Origin: Pigoraptor chileana
Taxonomy: Eukaryota > Opisthokonta > Filasterea
Assembly: GCA_943704495.1 (NCBI GenBank)
Contig: CALSCR010002380.1
Location: 1 to 20,146, forward strand
DNA: 20,146 nt
Direction: 5' to 3'
Shown here: positions 1-10,164 of the stretch, piece after piece
How positions within the stretch are numbered: the first letter of the stretch is position 1
Layout of the letters: every line of letters begins with the position of its first letter
Made by a program: the position numbers and the translations under genes
Notes under the pieces: model-generated
What the model was told of the DNA's origin: nothing
The model's database searches: none
What the model saw: only the letters and a program-made list of their open reading frames with translations

Positions 1-231
1 GGGGGGGTACTGTGTGGGTCGGCATGCAAACAGTCTATCTAGTTTGTGCGTATACAGACAATGTTGTATATGCTTGCGCTGAAGTTGGGTTCTTTATCAT
101 TGCAAATGGCAGTAATGAATTCTCTTAATAACAACACCGTATACAACAGCACAACATTAACAACACTTTGACTTTCATCAACCTTCCACCCGTCCCCTTG
201 CCCACTTCCCTCTGCGCTTCCGTGGCCGCAG
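1..231 (+). other. probable intron at the left window edge
   Basis: This stretch has no coding segment that I can support. In the frame of the kinase exon that follows, a stop lies at 158-160, so that exon cannot extend far upstream. A pyrimidine-rich run from about 191 to 220 leads into a cag at 229-231, which is a good 3' splice site just before the first recognisable kinase residues. I therefore read the segment as mostly intron. The upstream exons, with the N-terminus and ATP-binding lobe, lie outside the window. Confidence 0.45.
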
Positions 232-419
232 AGAGCTGTGTCCTAATCAACGGACCACGCAGATTGTTGGGTACTGCGTCGAGACGGCACAAGGGAAGCC
301 CGTAAGCGTCTCGATTGCGGCCGAGCTGTCTATCTACGGGTCAGTGCAGGATTTCCTCGACTACCCCATGGCATATCCCATTTCCGACAATGGTACAATT
401 CGAACACCAGGACCTCAAC

Positions 420-451
<32 letters not shown>

Positions 452-1325
452 AGCACAGCTGGTTGTCATATCTCCCACACGCCCTTGACAGGATTCGATG
501 GTGGTGCTTGTATGTTTGTGCGCAGCCACCCAGCCACTGTTGCGCATCTACGCCGCTCAATTGCGCTGGAGTATGTCCGGTCGCTTGCATTCCTCCATCG
601 CGTGTCGACCGGGCCTTACATCATGTGCGATGGACGGGATCCACGGCGCATGCTGCGGCAGTTCCTGGTGTGTTCTGGCTGGATTGACTCATAATCAGTC
701 ACACTTTTATACTTTGAAGGGTGGAAAGGGATGGATGTAAATAGCGATACTTTCGTGCAAGTTCATCCACCACATCGACCATGAACCACTCCTATTGACC
801 TTATCTAAAATCCTTCCGGTAAAAACCATTTTGCGATCATATCTTCAGGTTTTCCGAACTGGGTCCCAATGGCGCGTAAAAGTGAACGATGTGGATCGCA
901 TCGCAAACGCCATGTCCGGTGTCCAAGAAAAGAAGCACATGTGCTTTTTGCCACGCCCATCCAATGCCACGTTTTTCTCGCCAGAAGAGCGAAGATATCC
1001 TCGCGGACGGTTGCATGATCCGAAGAAACCGTGGATCAGCGAACAATCGGACGTTTGGAAGATGCCGGCAGTTGTCGCGATGATTCTGGGGATAACCGAC
1101 ACGAAATTTCCAACAAAATCTGCAACAGAACTGTCACGTCTCGACTCGCTCGAGGTGAAAATGCTGGGTGTGATTGCTGCTCGTTGCAGGAATGCAAACC
1201 CCGCACTTCGGCCAACATCCTCGGTACTCGTACAGGCTTACGTACAAACACTCGTTGGAGATGGGCGCCGGCTGTCCGCTGCAGCACGCAACAAACTCAC
1301 GCAAAGGCAGGAGCTTCCAAAGTGA
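232..1325 (+). CDS. POMK-like (protein O-mannose kinase family) protein kinase, 3' part
   Basis: This is the C-terminal part (about 303 residues) of a protein kinase resembling protein O-mannose kinase (POMK/SGK196). In animals that enzyme phosphorylates the O-mannosyl core glycan of alpha-dystroglycan in the secretory pathway. Two exons are visible: 232-667 and 849-1325. The 181-nt intron between them is phase 0, with a GTGTGT donor at 668 and a cttcag acceptor at 843-848. Family features are the N-lobe end GYCVE and GSVQDFLDY, the helix ALEYVRSLAFLHR, the catalytic segment MCDGRD (about 623-640) in place of HRD, NDVD (885-896) in place of DFG, then SDVWKMP and the final RPTS. An in-frame ACA repeat adds a poly-Thr insert near 420-452. 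The 5' exons are off the window. A GTGAGC follows the last lysine codon at 1322, so a further exon is possible, but the tga at 1323-1325 fits the family's end. The domain call is firm; assignment to POMK itself is less so. Confidence 0.68.
416..453 (+). repeat. trinucleotide ACA/CAA repeat inside the kinase coding sequence
   Basis: A nearly pure ACA/CAA run encodes about ten Thr/Ser residues in the kinase reading frame, between the GTIRTP segment and the CHISHTPLTG segment. It lies in a loop of the kinase fold between the N-lobe strands and the ALEYVRSL helix, where insertions are tolerated. Its length probably varies between strains. Confidence 0.75.
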
Positions 1326-1380
1326 GCGTGACGTATGTTTAGTGACCCCACTGCCCCTTTCCTGAAAGCCCGCTTTTTTG

Positions 1381-1578
1381 TCAATGGGACCAAAAAAAAA
1401 GCCACTGGGACAAAAAAAATTGATTAGCAGAGATCTCGGCAATTTGCGTGCCGTCCATTTGTTTGGCGGTTTCCATGGCCAACAGACGGAATTTTGTGGG
1501 GTCTGATTTGAACCAGGATGAGCCCAGTTGGCCGGCGGTGCCCAGTGTATTGAAGCGGTTATCACGAGGAGCCTTCAT
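1381..1578 (-). CDS. orphan 65-residue ORF, possible small gene or gene fragment
   Basis: I do not recognise this protein. The ORF runs from an ATG at 1578-1576 to a tga at 1383-1381. Reasons to take it seriously are a TATATAAA on the same strand at 1638-1631, about 53 nt before the ATG, and a composition that looks coding rather than repeat-like (for example GTAGQLGSSWFKSDPTKF and AMETAKQMDGTQIAEIS). Its lysine codons are almost all AAA, and CAA/GAA outnumber CAG/GAG, whereas neighbouring genes strongly prefer AAG, CAG and GAG. The 3' end runs into two T-rich repeats (A-rich on the plus strand, 1390-1420), so the last 12 or so residues are doubtful and could be the remains of a truncated or spliced gene. 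It may also be a decayed mobile-element fragment. Confidence 0.3.
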   Translation of the reverse strand: MKAPRDNRFNTLGTAGQLGSSWFKSDPTKFRLLAMETAKQMDGTQIAEISANQFFLSQWLFFWSH

Positions 1579-1630
1579 ATCAAATGGAATTAATGGTGAG
1601 CAGATATAGATACTTATTAAGAGATTCTGA

Positions 1631-1638
1631 TTTATATA
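1631..1638 (-). promoter_or_regulatory. TATA box for the orphan minus-strand ORF
   Basis: TATATAAA reads on the minus strand, 53 nt upstream of the ATG at 1578. The spacing suits a TATA box with a transcription start 25-30 nt downstream. The region is AT-rich, so chance occurrence is quite possible. Confidence 0.3.
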
Positions 1639-1811
1639 GTGAAACATAACTATAGTATGATTACGGATATTAATTATATTTAGTTATAAATAATGCCTCT
1701 TGATAAGGCAATTGTATCAGAAAAAACATAAGTGATGGGAAATGGAATGTGGGCTGATGACTCGTACTGGAATTTACGAAACCGAGCCCTGCCCATTCCA
1801 ACTTGCACCAT

Positions 1812-1838
1812 CACACACACACACACACACACACACAC
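1812..1838 (+). repeat. (CA)n microsatellite
   Basis: An uninterrupted CA dinucleotide run of about 27 nt followed by cgcgcg. It lies in the spacer upstream of the VWA gene. Confidence 0.9.
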
Positions 1839-2127
1839 GCGCGCAACATCTTTTCTGCACACATGGCCGAGGACTTGCTTGCACGATTACCGTGAGATGC
1901 CCTCTCTGGGGAATTGGCAGCGTTGCTCATTTGATGAAGTTTGAACTCCAATAAGGTCGATTACTTTAATCCTTCGTCAGCAAAAATTTGCGCAACACCC
2001 AATTAGACTATAACTGGCACACCTGCGATCGAAGTAGCTGGCGGGTGAAGGTTTGGTATTGTGGAATACAGACTATTCCATGATCTAGGTTAATATTTAT
2101 ACACACAACACATTACATACGCGAAAG

Positions 2128-5100
2128 ATGTCGCACCACCGTGCCAAGTCTGCGCTCGGCTATCTGGCGCACGACATGGGCTGGCGATCCGAGAGTCCGT
2201 CGTCCGTGTCATCGGCAGATGATTATGCCCCCTCTCCCTCCCGGCATCGTAACCATGGACACCATGCTGAGCATTTGACGCACGAGGGTCTTGAATCACC
2301 TCTTCAGACACGGTCGCCGTCTTCGATCCATGCAGACATGACCTCGCGCAGTTGGCTCAAGCTCAACGGCCTCAAGAAAAACAACCTCACGCTGCAGCAG
2401 ATCCTCGAGGGACGCAGGCTCGGGGACGGCGAACGTCCGCACTCGCCGGCAGGGGATGGATTTGTCGCAAGCTACCAACTTGCTGATGGAACAACGCGCG
2501 AGGTGTACCTGCTCAATGCCGACCTCGAGAAGCTTGAGAAGAAGCTCCTCAGCCTCATTCGCGCATGCCAGCGTCGCATCGAGTGGCTTGGGAAAGCGAG
2601 CCGGCGCGTGTTTGGTACCCTTGTAGAGGATGGGGTGACAATAGTTGTGGACTTTAGCGATGGCATGGCACAGAGCGTCCACGAAGTGAAGCAAGCCCTT
2701 CGCTTTCTCATTTCAGAGCAGGTCCGCATGCGTCGCCGATTCAACATTATCGCCTACGCAACGGAAGCCGAGGCGTGGGAGGAGACCCAAGTGGACGTGA
2801 CAGAAGAATCGCTCGATTCGGCGTGGACATGGCTGCAGGAGATGCAGGCGGGTGGCCAAGCCAATTTGTACGATGCCGTCAAGCTCGCCCTGGAGGACCA
2901 GTCGACCGACGCCGTCTACGTTGTGAGCAGCGGGCGCACAAACACGGACGCAAAGAGGCTCGTGCGTCTCGCGACAGACCTCAATAGCATTCGCGGCCGC
3001 CCTGTAAACACGGTTGCGTACAATGTCGAGTCTGACGAGGGCGTCCAGGTCCTTAAGACGCTCGCGGTGGAGACCGGCGGGCGCTTCCACATGTTCGTTG
3101 CTGGATCCCGCGGAAGCGATCCGTCGTTTGAGAGCGACGACATTTTCATTCTCGACAGAGAGACGGAGCGTGCGCGCGAGGTGCTTGCACGGCTGCTTGG
3201 GCTACAGGCAGAGTCATCTGTTGCTTCTCACCACGGCCACGGCCTCCACGGCATTGAATCTCCGCCGCCGCACGCACGCCCGCTGACAGCGTCCCGCAGC
3301 AGGACGGGAGTGCGCTCGCCACTTTCTCACTCTGTGTCAATGTCGGTGCGCCACTCTGGCAGCGCCAGGCGTCACCCCCACGTGCACGAGCCCCGTCGCC
3401 CAACATCTGCCGCGTCAGCCCGCCATCTTCCGTCTCTCGAGCACTCGCTGCGGCCAAAGTCGCCCTCCCGCGCACCAAGCTCTCTGGCCCGGTCGCACTC
3501 GTCCCTGGGGCATCACCGCGCACACTCTCCATCGGCAACGGCCGGATCTCACCACCACGATCACGCTGCCTCGGCAGCGTCCGTGCACCATTCAGCTTCG
3601 GCATCTTCCATGCACCACGAATCGACCGTGGACCTGAGGAAGAAGGACGACGCGCTCCTCGACGGGCGCCGCTGGGTGCTCAAGCACGGCGTCGGAACAA
3701 AGTCGATTGCCGCGATGGAAGAGCTTCTTGCGTCGGGAATGCGCGCGGACGTTGCGTCTCCGCTTCTTGATCGCCACGAACAGAATCTCCGCGATATTGT
3801 GGCGTCTTGCAAGGCGCGCACAAAGTGGCTGCGTCAGAGCAGCCGCGAGCTCTTTGGAAACGTTCTCGAGAGGCGTGCTGTGTTTGCGATCGACACATCC
3901 AGCTCCATGAAGCCCCGGATGGAGTTTGTCAGGGATCGCATTCGCAGCCTTCTGAACGAGCAGATCAAGGGCATGGACTCGTTTAACATTATCCGCTTCG
4001 ACACAACCGTCGACGCGTGGGCGCATCGCATATCCCCCGTGACGGAACGCAACCTGGATGACGCGTGGGAATGGGTACGGCGCCTCGAGGCCAAGGGCAC
4101 AACCAATGTGGAGGCCGCTCTCAAGATTGCGCTCTCCGATGCCGACGCCGACGCCATCTACCTTGTCACCGACGGCGTCAGTGACCGCTCCATCATCGAG
4201 GTGCTTGAGACAGTGCGTGCCATAAACACGCGCAGCATTCCAATCCACGCAATCACTTTTGGACCCGCGGATGCATCGCAGGCCACCCGCGAACAAACCG
4301 TCGGCGAGGAATTTGCCCTCCGTCTTGCGGCCCAGACAGCCGGTCGCTATCTCTCTGTCCGTTGGGATGGCAAGCGATGGCGCGGTGTCGGCGACGATCT
4401 CCGGATTGTCAAGGCAGAGACGGCACGTGCGGCAGCCCTCATTCAGCGCATTCGTGCGTTCCGGGGCGATCCCGAGGAGCGGGGACGCTCGCGCTCACCG
4501 GTGCGCACGCTCAACGCATCCACGCACGGTCACTCGTCCTCGCGGGCTGCAAGTGCAGAGAGGTCGCGGAGCCATAGCCACGGCCGCACCCGCGCAAGCT
4601 CGCCGAAGCACGGCCATGACCACGTCGACGCCAGCATCAGCGGGACGCGCATGTCTTTGCTTGAGCACCACCGCCGGGGCCGCGTCCGTCCATTCGAGGA
4701 GCCTGTTACGTCGCGCCAGTGGCTTGCAGAGTACGGACTCGAGCACCGGCGGCTTGTTGCACGCAGGGAAGACCTCCACGGGGAGCGCCTCCGCGACTAT
4801 GTCTCTCGCCTCGAGACGGCGCTGGCAATGTACCGTCGCAGGCACGAGTGGCTGTGCAGTGGAAGCAGGCGCGTGTTTGGGTCTGTGGTTGGCGACAATG
4901 TCGTGTTTCTTGTGGGCACGTCACGCACGCTGGCCGGTGAGGCTGCCTTCGTGAAGGACGAAGTGTGCCGGCTGCTCCAGGAACAGCTCGATCCCGCCCA
5001 CCGCTTTACAGTCGTGGCGTTTGATGCCAAGATCCGCACATTCCGCGACGCACTCTCGGATGCAACGAGCGACAACGTCCTCGGTGCATGCGAGTGGGTC

Positions 5101-8100
5101 CAGAAGTTGGGAACGGGCGATGGCGCGGATACCATTGGGGCGCTTCGCACTGCGTTTTCGATCAAGGACACGGACGCAATCTATCTCATCACGGACAGAG
5201 TGCCCGACCACAACGTGCGACTCATTCTCGACGAGGCTGCGGAGCTCAATGCACGCGTATCCATTCCCATCCACACGGTCAGCTTCAACTGCGTCGATGT
5301 GGAGGCAAACGATTTTCTCGCCCAGCTGGCGGAGGAGTCTGGCGGCCGCTACCACTACTACATTCGCACAGGACTCGACGCCGAGTACGAGGGTGAGGAT
5401 GTTCGTCTCATGCGACTGGAGATTGAACGTGCAGAGACGCTTCTCGACATTGCGCGGTCTTGGGAGCTTTATCTCCCCGGGGACGAGCGCCGGCGGGAGC
5501 TCATGCGCACTGCCCAGGCAGTCAGCCTCCAACGGCCGAGCAGTGCCCCGCCCACACGTCACCGCGTCTTCGGTCCGGACATTGCGATTGCGTCCGGACG
5601 CAGCATTCTCCGCAGCGGATTGGTCCGCTCGGCGACGCCGTCACCCCCGCGCCGGGTGCGTGAGTTTGATGCGTACGTCACACAGGACGAACTTGTAGAC
5701 ATTCGCACGCACCGCCGCCGCCGCCACTCGCCAGGCCTCTACTCTGATGTGCACATTGGGCAGCGTGTGATTGTTCGCCGCGATTCCGACGGGTTTTTTG
5801 TCGATGGAAGCATAAAGGTGATTGCGGAGGACGGCAAGTGCCTCGTCATCAGTGACACGGGGTCGTCGTGGTGGGTCGAGCGAGACAATCTGCTTACGCG
5901 AGAGGAAAATTCGCGGACGATTGTTGCGGTGAGTGTGTGAGATTGCTTGGCTATGTCTCGTCCCACCTGTCTTTTGCTGCCGTGTGTTATGATGGCGTAT
6001 TCTTTCTGTACTCCAATTAGTACTGACGTTACAATTCTGCATCGTTGCTTTTCTCTTGTCTGTGCAGATTGGGTGCCGCGTGCTTGCACGATCTGTCGTT
6101 GAGAAGGGCTCCTACATCCCCGCTATTGTGGAAGGCGGGCGCGGAGACCTGTGGGATGTGCTGTTCTACAACAATGTCCAGGCTACTGTCGACTCTGCCG
6201 ACGTGTTTTGGCTGTCGATCGACCAGTACGACCGCGTATGTCTGTACATCCGCGAGCGCGTCGCCGCCGAGATCAACAAACTCCGGCGCGAAATGGACCA
6301 CCTCGACGACGACTACGTTGAGACAATCCAATCTGCGCGGTACGCCTCCGCTGTGCACGGCCGCTCTCTGTCTCGATCACGCTCACCGACGCTGACCCGC
6401 TCGCGTTCGCGGTCCCGTTCAAAGTCGCCCACTCTGTCGCGCTCGCACGCCGTGTCACACTCCGCCACGCACGTGCCTCACTACGAGGGATATCGGACGT
6501 CGTCGTCCATCACATCCACCTCGCGAGGGCCGTCTCCATCGCGTACGCGAGGACGCAGCCCATCGCGGCTTGCTGAGTCAACGACGAAGCGACCCCCTCT
6601 TCCCACCAGAACTGACGACGGTGGGCAAAAGAAGCGAACTTCTTCGCGTGTTGGTCTGCGTGTGTCTTTTTAAGCGTGTTTGCACGCGTGCGTATTGAGT
6701 TCTTCTAATTTGCGTTGCATATTCATATAATGATTCCGTGTTTTTGCTTTAAATATATATACATATGGTTATCTTACCTGCCTTTTTCTCTTCATCTCTC
6801 CAAATTTTCAACGCAAATCAATTGTGTGTGTGTGTGTTGTGCGACAGTGGGCAATTCGACTGCGGATAAGAAGGAGCTTCAAAACGACGTCCGCCAACTG
6901 GAGCGTCTGCGCTGGCTGCAAGAGCGTGCTCGAATTGACGAGAAGAAGAGCAAGACTAAGGAGGTCGAGGAGGAAAAGAAGAAGCTGCAAGAAGGTGTGT
7001 GTTTGTGTGTCTGTGGTCGCGCTCGATGACATAACCGGTGTTGGTGGTTGTGGTTCTCATTCATTGCCTTATGCTCACTCGCAATGGATGTTTTTTTCTC
7101 TGGACACTGTGTCTGGACAGAGCGCCATCGCTGGTGGCTGGAGCGCAGCAAGGTCATTGATCGACAGCGCGCAGAAAAGACAAAGAAGAAGGCGGAGGAG
7201 GAGCGCCACAAGCGGGAGGAAGACCTCCGCAAAATGAAAGAGGGTGAGTGTGCTCTCTCTGTCGTCTGTTTGCGGCCAATTGCGCTGTCGTTGGTGTGAT
7301 GTGTAATCTGGGGTGTGACTAATTTTGTGTGTTTGTATGTGTGTGTTGCAGAGGCGCTGCGCATTGAGGCCGCCGCTCGTTTGAAGCTCTGGAAGTCGCA
7401 AGTGGCTGGGCGCGTCGCCGTTGAAAAGTCACACGGCGACTCTAAGGCAAAGGCCGAAGAAAGTGAGTTGGCCGACAGAGTTTTTATTTTGTGTTGTTTT
7501 GGGATGTCTCTGTGTGTTGGTGCACTCAATTTGCTTTGCTTTCAGTAGGGAGAGCGTGGATGACAGGCATGTGCTGATTGTATGTGTGTGTTGCGTTCTT
7601 ATGCAGTTGCCCGTTACAAGGAGATCGAGCGGCGTCTCAAGGACATTGACCTGGAGCGCAAGGGACAGAAGGAGAGGGAGATGAAGGATTCGTGGAAGAG
7701 AGAAGTCAAGGGTAAGTGTGTGTGCTGTATTTCTGCACGCTGTGTTTGTCGCTGTTGTTTCTGTTGTTGGTTTCAAAAGCACCTCGCTCATTTTGCATTT
7801 TGCGACTTGTCTTATTGCAGAGAAACGCGATCTCGAGGCCCTCCGTCTCCAAGAAGATCTCGACAAGAAGCTGCGCCTTGTTGAAGGTTAGTATTGCACT
7901 TTCACTCTCTCTCCCTCCGCCGTGAGATCGCATCACCACGTCGTTAAAGGCGCCTGCAATGCAATCCTCTAACTCAACTCTTGCTGGCAATCTCCATGCA
8001 CACGAGCAGAGCGTCGTCGATCGAAAGAGCACGAACGCCGCCTGTCTGTTGAGGATTTGCGTCACTCGCAAGAACGGCGGTGGATGACCGACGATGTGAA

Positions 8101-9282
8101 GCGGAAGGATATTGGTGAGCACACGCGAAACATTTGTGCAGTCGCAGTGCGTGTTTGCAACCACGCTGCATTAACTTTTTGTCCTTCTACCATTACGCGA
8201 TGTGAGCCTATTTTAATCACCATATCTCCGCTTCGAATGTGTGTTTTCAGAGATGCAACAAAGGATTGAAAGGGAGCGACTGGCGGAGGAATCGCGCGCC
8301 AAACAGCGTGACGAAGGTACGTTTTCTCCTCTGACAGATATGCGCGCAACTCTTTGTTTACATCATCATTCCGTTGGCATGATCTGTGTTGAGGCGCCCT
8401 CCTCTCCTCGATTCCATCTAACTCTATGATAATGAAACCGCCACTTCACAGAACGCCGCAAGCGTGAACAAGAGCGCCTGCAGAAGGCTGAGGAGGACCG
8501 CATTGCAAAGAAGCACGGCGCCGACATGGTCATCTACCACAAGAAGCTCGCTGAAGGTCAGTGATGTGTGGGTGTGTGAGTGTGTGTGATTGTGTTTGTT
8601 GTCTGCATGCACTAGCACACGCAGTTGATGGTGCCTGCAGTGAGTTGACCATCTTTGTATGTCTTTGTCCCTCACAGCACACCGCCGGCAGGAGGATGTC
8701 CAAATCCGCCTGTTGCAGGAGGCGCGCATGAAGGCTGATGAGCGTGAGTGTCGGCGTTACTTCGCCACTGCTGTTGCTATGTCAGCCGTTTCGACTCTTG
8801 CCTTTGTTTACCATTGTGATTGGCATCTCGCGTCCTTATGGTCCAGCATCCTTCTTGTCGGTTATGTGCGCATCTCTACTAATGTCTGCATTGTGTGTTT
8901 TTCATTTTTTCGTCATTAGTCCGTCACAAAAACGAGGATGCTCGCCGCAAAACAGAGGTTGCCGAACAAGCCAGGTCACATGGCCTTGCTGAGGAACTCA
9001 CGATGCTCCGCCGCGAAGAGAGTGAGTGCTCCCGCCACTTCTATCTGTTGGCCTCGGTGTGTGTATGTGTTTGTGTTTGTGTGTAGGATGAGATGCGGTC
9101 ACGTGGGGGACTTTTGCCTAACTTTCCTCGCCTCTCTCTCTTCCCCACCCGCTGCAGTCTGGAGGCGCAAGGAGCTCGAGTACAAACAGCGTTTCGATGT
9201 TCAGCGCCGATCACTCGACGCAAAGAAAGAAAAGGTCGATTTCGATCTTACCAATATGCGCACGCGCATCGAGCAGCGCTGA
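2128..9282 (+). CDS. VWA3A/VWA3B-like protein: three vWA modules, tudor-like pair, RS tail, coiled coil
   Basis: The proposed 13-exon gene encodes 1837 residues. Exons: 2128-5928, 6068-6659, 6848-6994, 7121-7243, 7352-7462, 7607-7711, 7821-7886, 8010-8114, 8251-8316, 8452-8556, 8678-8743, 8920-9021, 9158-9282. Exon 1 carries three copies of a module: a WL..(H/Y)GL-type segment (about residues 75, 515, 864), a WL..(S)SR..FG segment, then a vWA domain (about 165-360, 580-770, 920-1110). Only the second vWA has a full MIDAS (D589, S591, S593, T659, D682). Linkers at about 365-505 and 790-860 are rich in His, Ser and Arg. Residues 1208-1315 form two small barrels like DUF4537, a pairing I recall from VWA3-type proteins, followed by RS repeats. 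Animal VWA3 proteins are linked to cilia and sperm, so a ciliary role is inferred. Weakest point: the exon 2 to 3 junction. Without that splice, translation stops at 6671-6673, giving 1468 residues. Confidence 0.72.
5929..6067 (+). other. intron 1 of the VWA gene (phase 0)
   Basis: A GTGAGT donor follows the alanine codon at 5926-5928, and a tgtgcag acceptor precedes isoleucine at 6068. The intron splits the two tudor-like units. Reading through it gives a stop at 5938-5940, so it must be spliced to reach the second unit, which is clearly coding and in frame. Confidence 0.85.
6848..9282 (+). other. coiled-coil exon block with alternating 105/66-nt exons
   Basis: Eleven exons encode an uninterrupted, highly charged helix (E, K, R, Q, L rich; no Pro). 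Lengths are 147, 123, 111, 105, 66, 105, 66, 105, 66, 102 and 125 nt. Every internal intron is phase 1, mostly with a GAA G|gt donor and ag|AG acceptor pattern. The first exon begins with the last two bases of a codon (tg ggc aat) and no ATG precedes it in a usable position. This suggests that it is spliced to the VWA gene from a GTGTGT donor at 6660 (phase 1, intron 188 nt). The alternative is a separate gene whose start codon is itself split by an intron as A|TG. The heptad-rich, Arg/Glu-rich composition is like axonemal coiled-coil proteins, but I recognise no named family. Confidence 0.75.
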
Positions 9283-9795
9283 GTGCACGAGTGACGGGCG
9301 GCTCTGTTGTCAGTGGCCCTCGTGTGATACGTAGCAGTGTCGGTCTTCTGCCGCCAATGTTGTGTTTGTGTTTTCATATTTTTATACTATAAGCAAATGC
9401 AGAAACAATGCTGTTTTTTTGATTTTTTTCGTATGGCGCGTAATTGTCTGTGTTTGCATTGCGTGCGTTTTTGCGTCGTCTGATTTCAGGGTATTTCTCG
9501 AATTGCGTAAGCATTTTTTTTTCTTCATCTTCCAGACATGAATTAATATTTTCTCCGATGCTTTTTTATTGGCGTGCTTTTGTTATGTCTGCTTTTTTGT
9601 CTCCCTCTTTTTTTTTCCCGGCTTTGCGTAACCAATTTGCGTGCGGCGCGTTATGATGTTGTAATGTTGTTGTTGTTGTTATGGAGTAATACACACACTT
9701 ACATGAGAAACAAATTTGGTCGGCTGTTACTGCCGTTACTACCCACGTGAGCTAGCCACACCAGCCTCAAGGGGACTAAAAAAGTCTGACTACCT

Positions 9796-9803
9796 TATAA
9801 ATA
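9796..9803 (+). promoter_or_regulatory. TATA box, likely for the cycloeucalenol cycloisomerase gene
   Basis: TATAAATA lies 103 nt before an ATG at 9906 and 362 nt before the ATG at 10165. If it is used, transcription would begin near 9825-9830, which favours the longer gene model with an additional 14-nt coding exon at 9906-9919. Confidence 0.4.
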
Positions 9804-9960
9804 CCTCTGGCATCCCACCATGGATGTAGAGCATGGGTCTTAATGTGGAACATCTATCCCTGTTTTTATTTTGCCTTGCTTGCATTACAGTACAAACACT
9901 TGGTGATGGCTGTGAAAAGGTAAATGTCCCATTATTGTCCCCATGAGCCCACGCCGAAAT

Positions 9961-10025
9961 TGCACACACACACACACTCACATACACACAAACACACACA
10001 CACACACATACACACACACACACAT

Positions 10026-10083
<58 letters not shown>

Positions 10084-10098
10084 CACACACACACACAC
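9961..10098 (+). repeat. long interrupted (CA)n microsatellite
   Basis: About 138 nt of CA repeats with TA and AA interruptions. It sits inside a candidate 5' intron (9920-10148) of the sterol isomerase gene, on the acceptor side. Confidence 0.9.
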
Positions 10099-10164
10099 GC
10101 ATATCTGCAGTGCGCACACGCATACTGTACACATACTCTCACTCTCAGATACTTGCAGAAATCG

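Larger units (their letters stand above)
1326..2127. other. intergenic spacer, kinase gene to VWA gene
   Basis: This spacer is richer in A and T than the flanking genes, especially 1580-1720. It holds the orphan minus-strand ORF (1381-1578), its possible TATA box, a CA repeat at 1812-1838 and the presumed promoter of the VWA gene. The latter includes an AT-rich, TATA-like stretch (taatatttata, about 2091-2101) roughly 30 nt before the ATG at 2128. Other open frames across the CA repeat have no coding character. Confidence 0.5.
9283..10164. other. intergenic spacer, VWA gene to sterol isomerase gene
   Basis: This spacer is T-rich after the VWA stop codon, consistent with a 3' UTR, and has a short GTT repeat (about 9662-9680). 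A TATA box lies at 9796-9803 and a long CA repeat at 9961-10098. A possible tiny upstream exon of the next gene is 9906-9919, whose ATG opens the short reading frame MAVK(R) before a GTAAAT donor at 9920. With an acceptor at 10148 it would join in frame to the next gene's first exon. The Cys/Val and His/Thr reading frames over the CA repeat are artefacts. Confidence 0.5.

Noticed and set aside
9961-10098. Regularly spaced repeats that might suggest a CRISPR-like array
   Set aside because: The units are simple CA dinucleotides without unique spacers, typical of a eukaryotic microsatellite.
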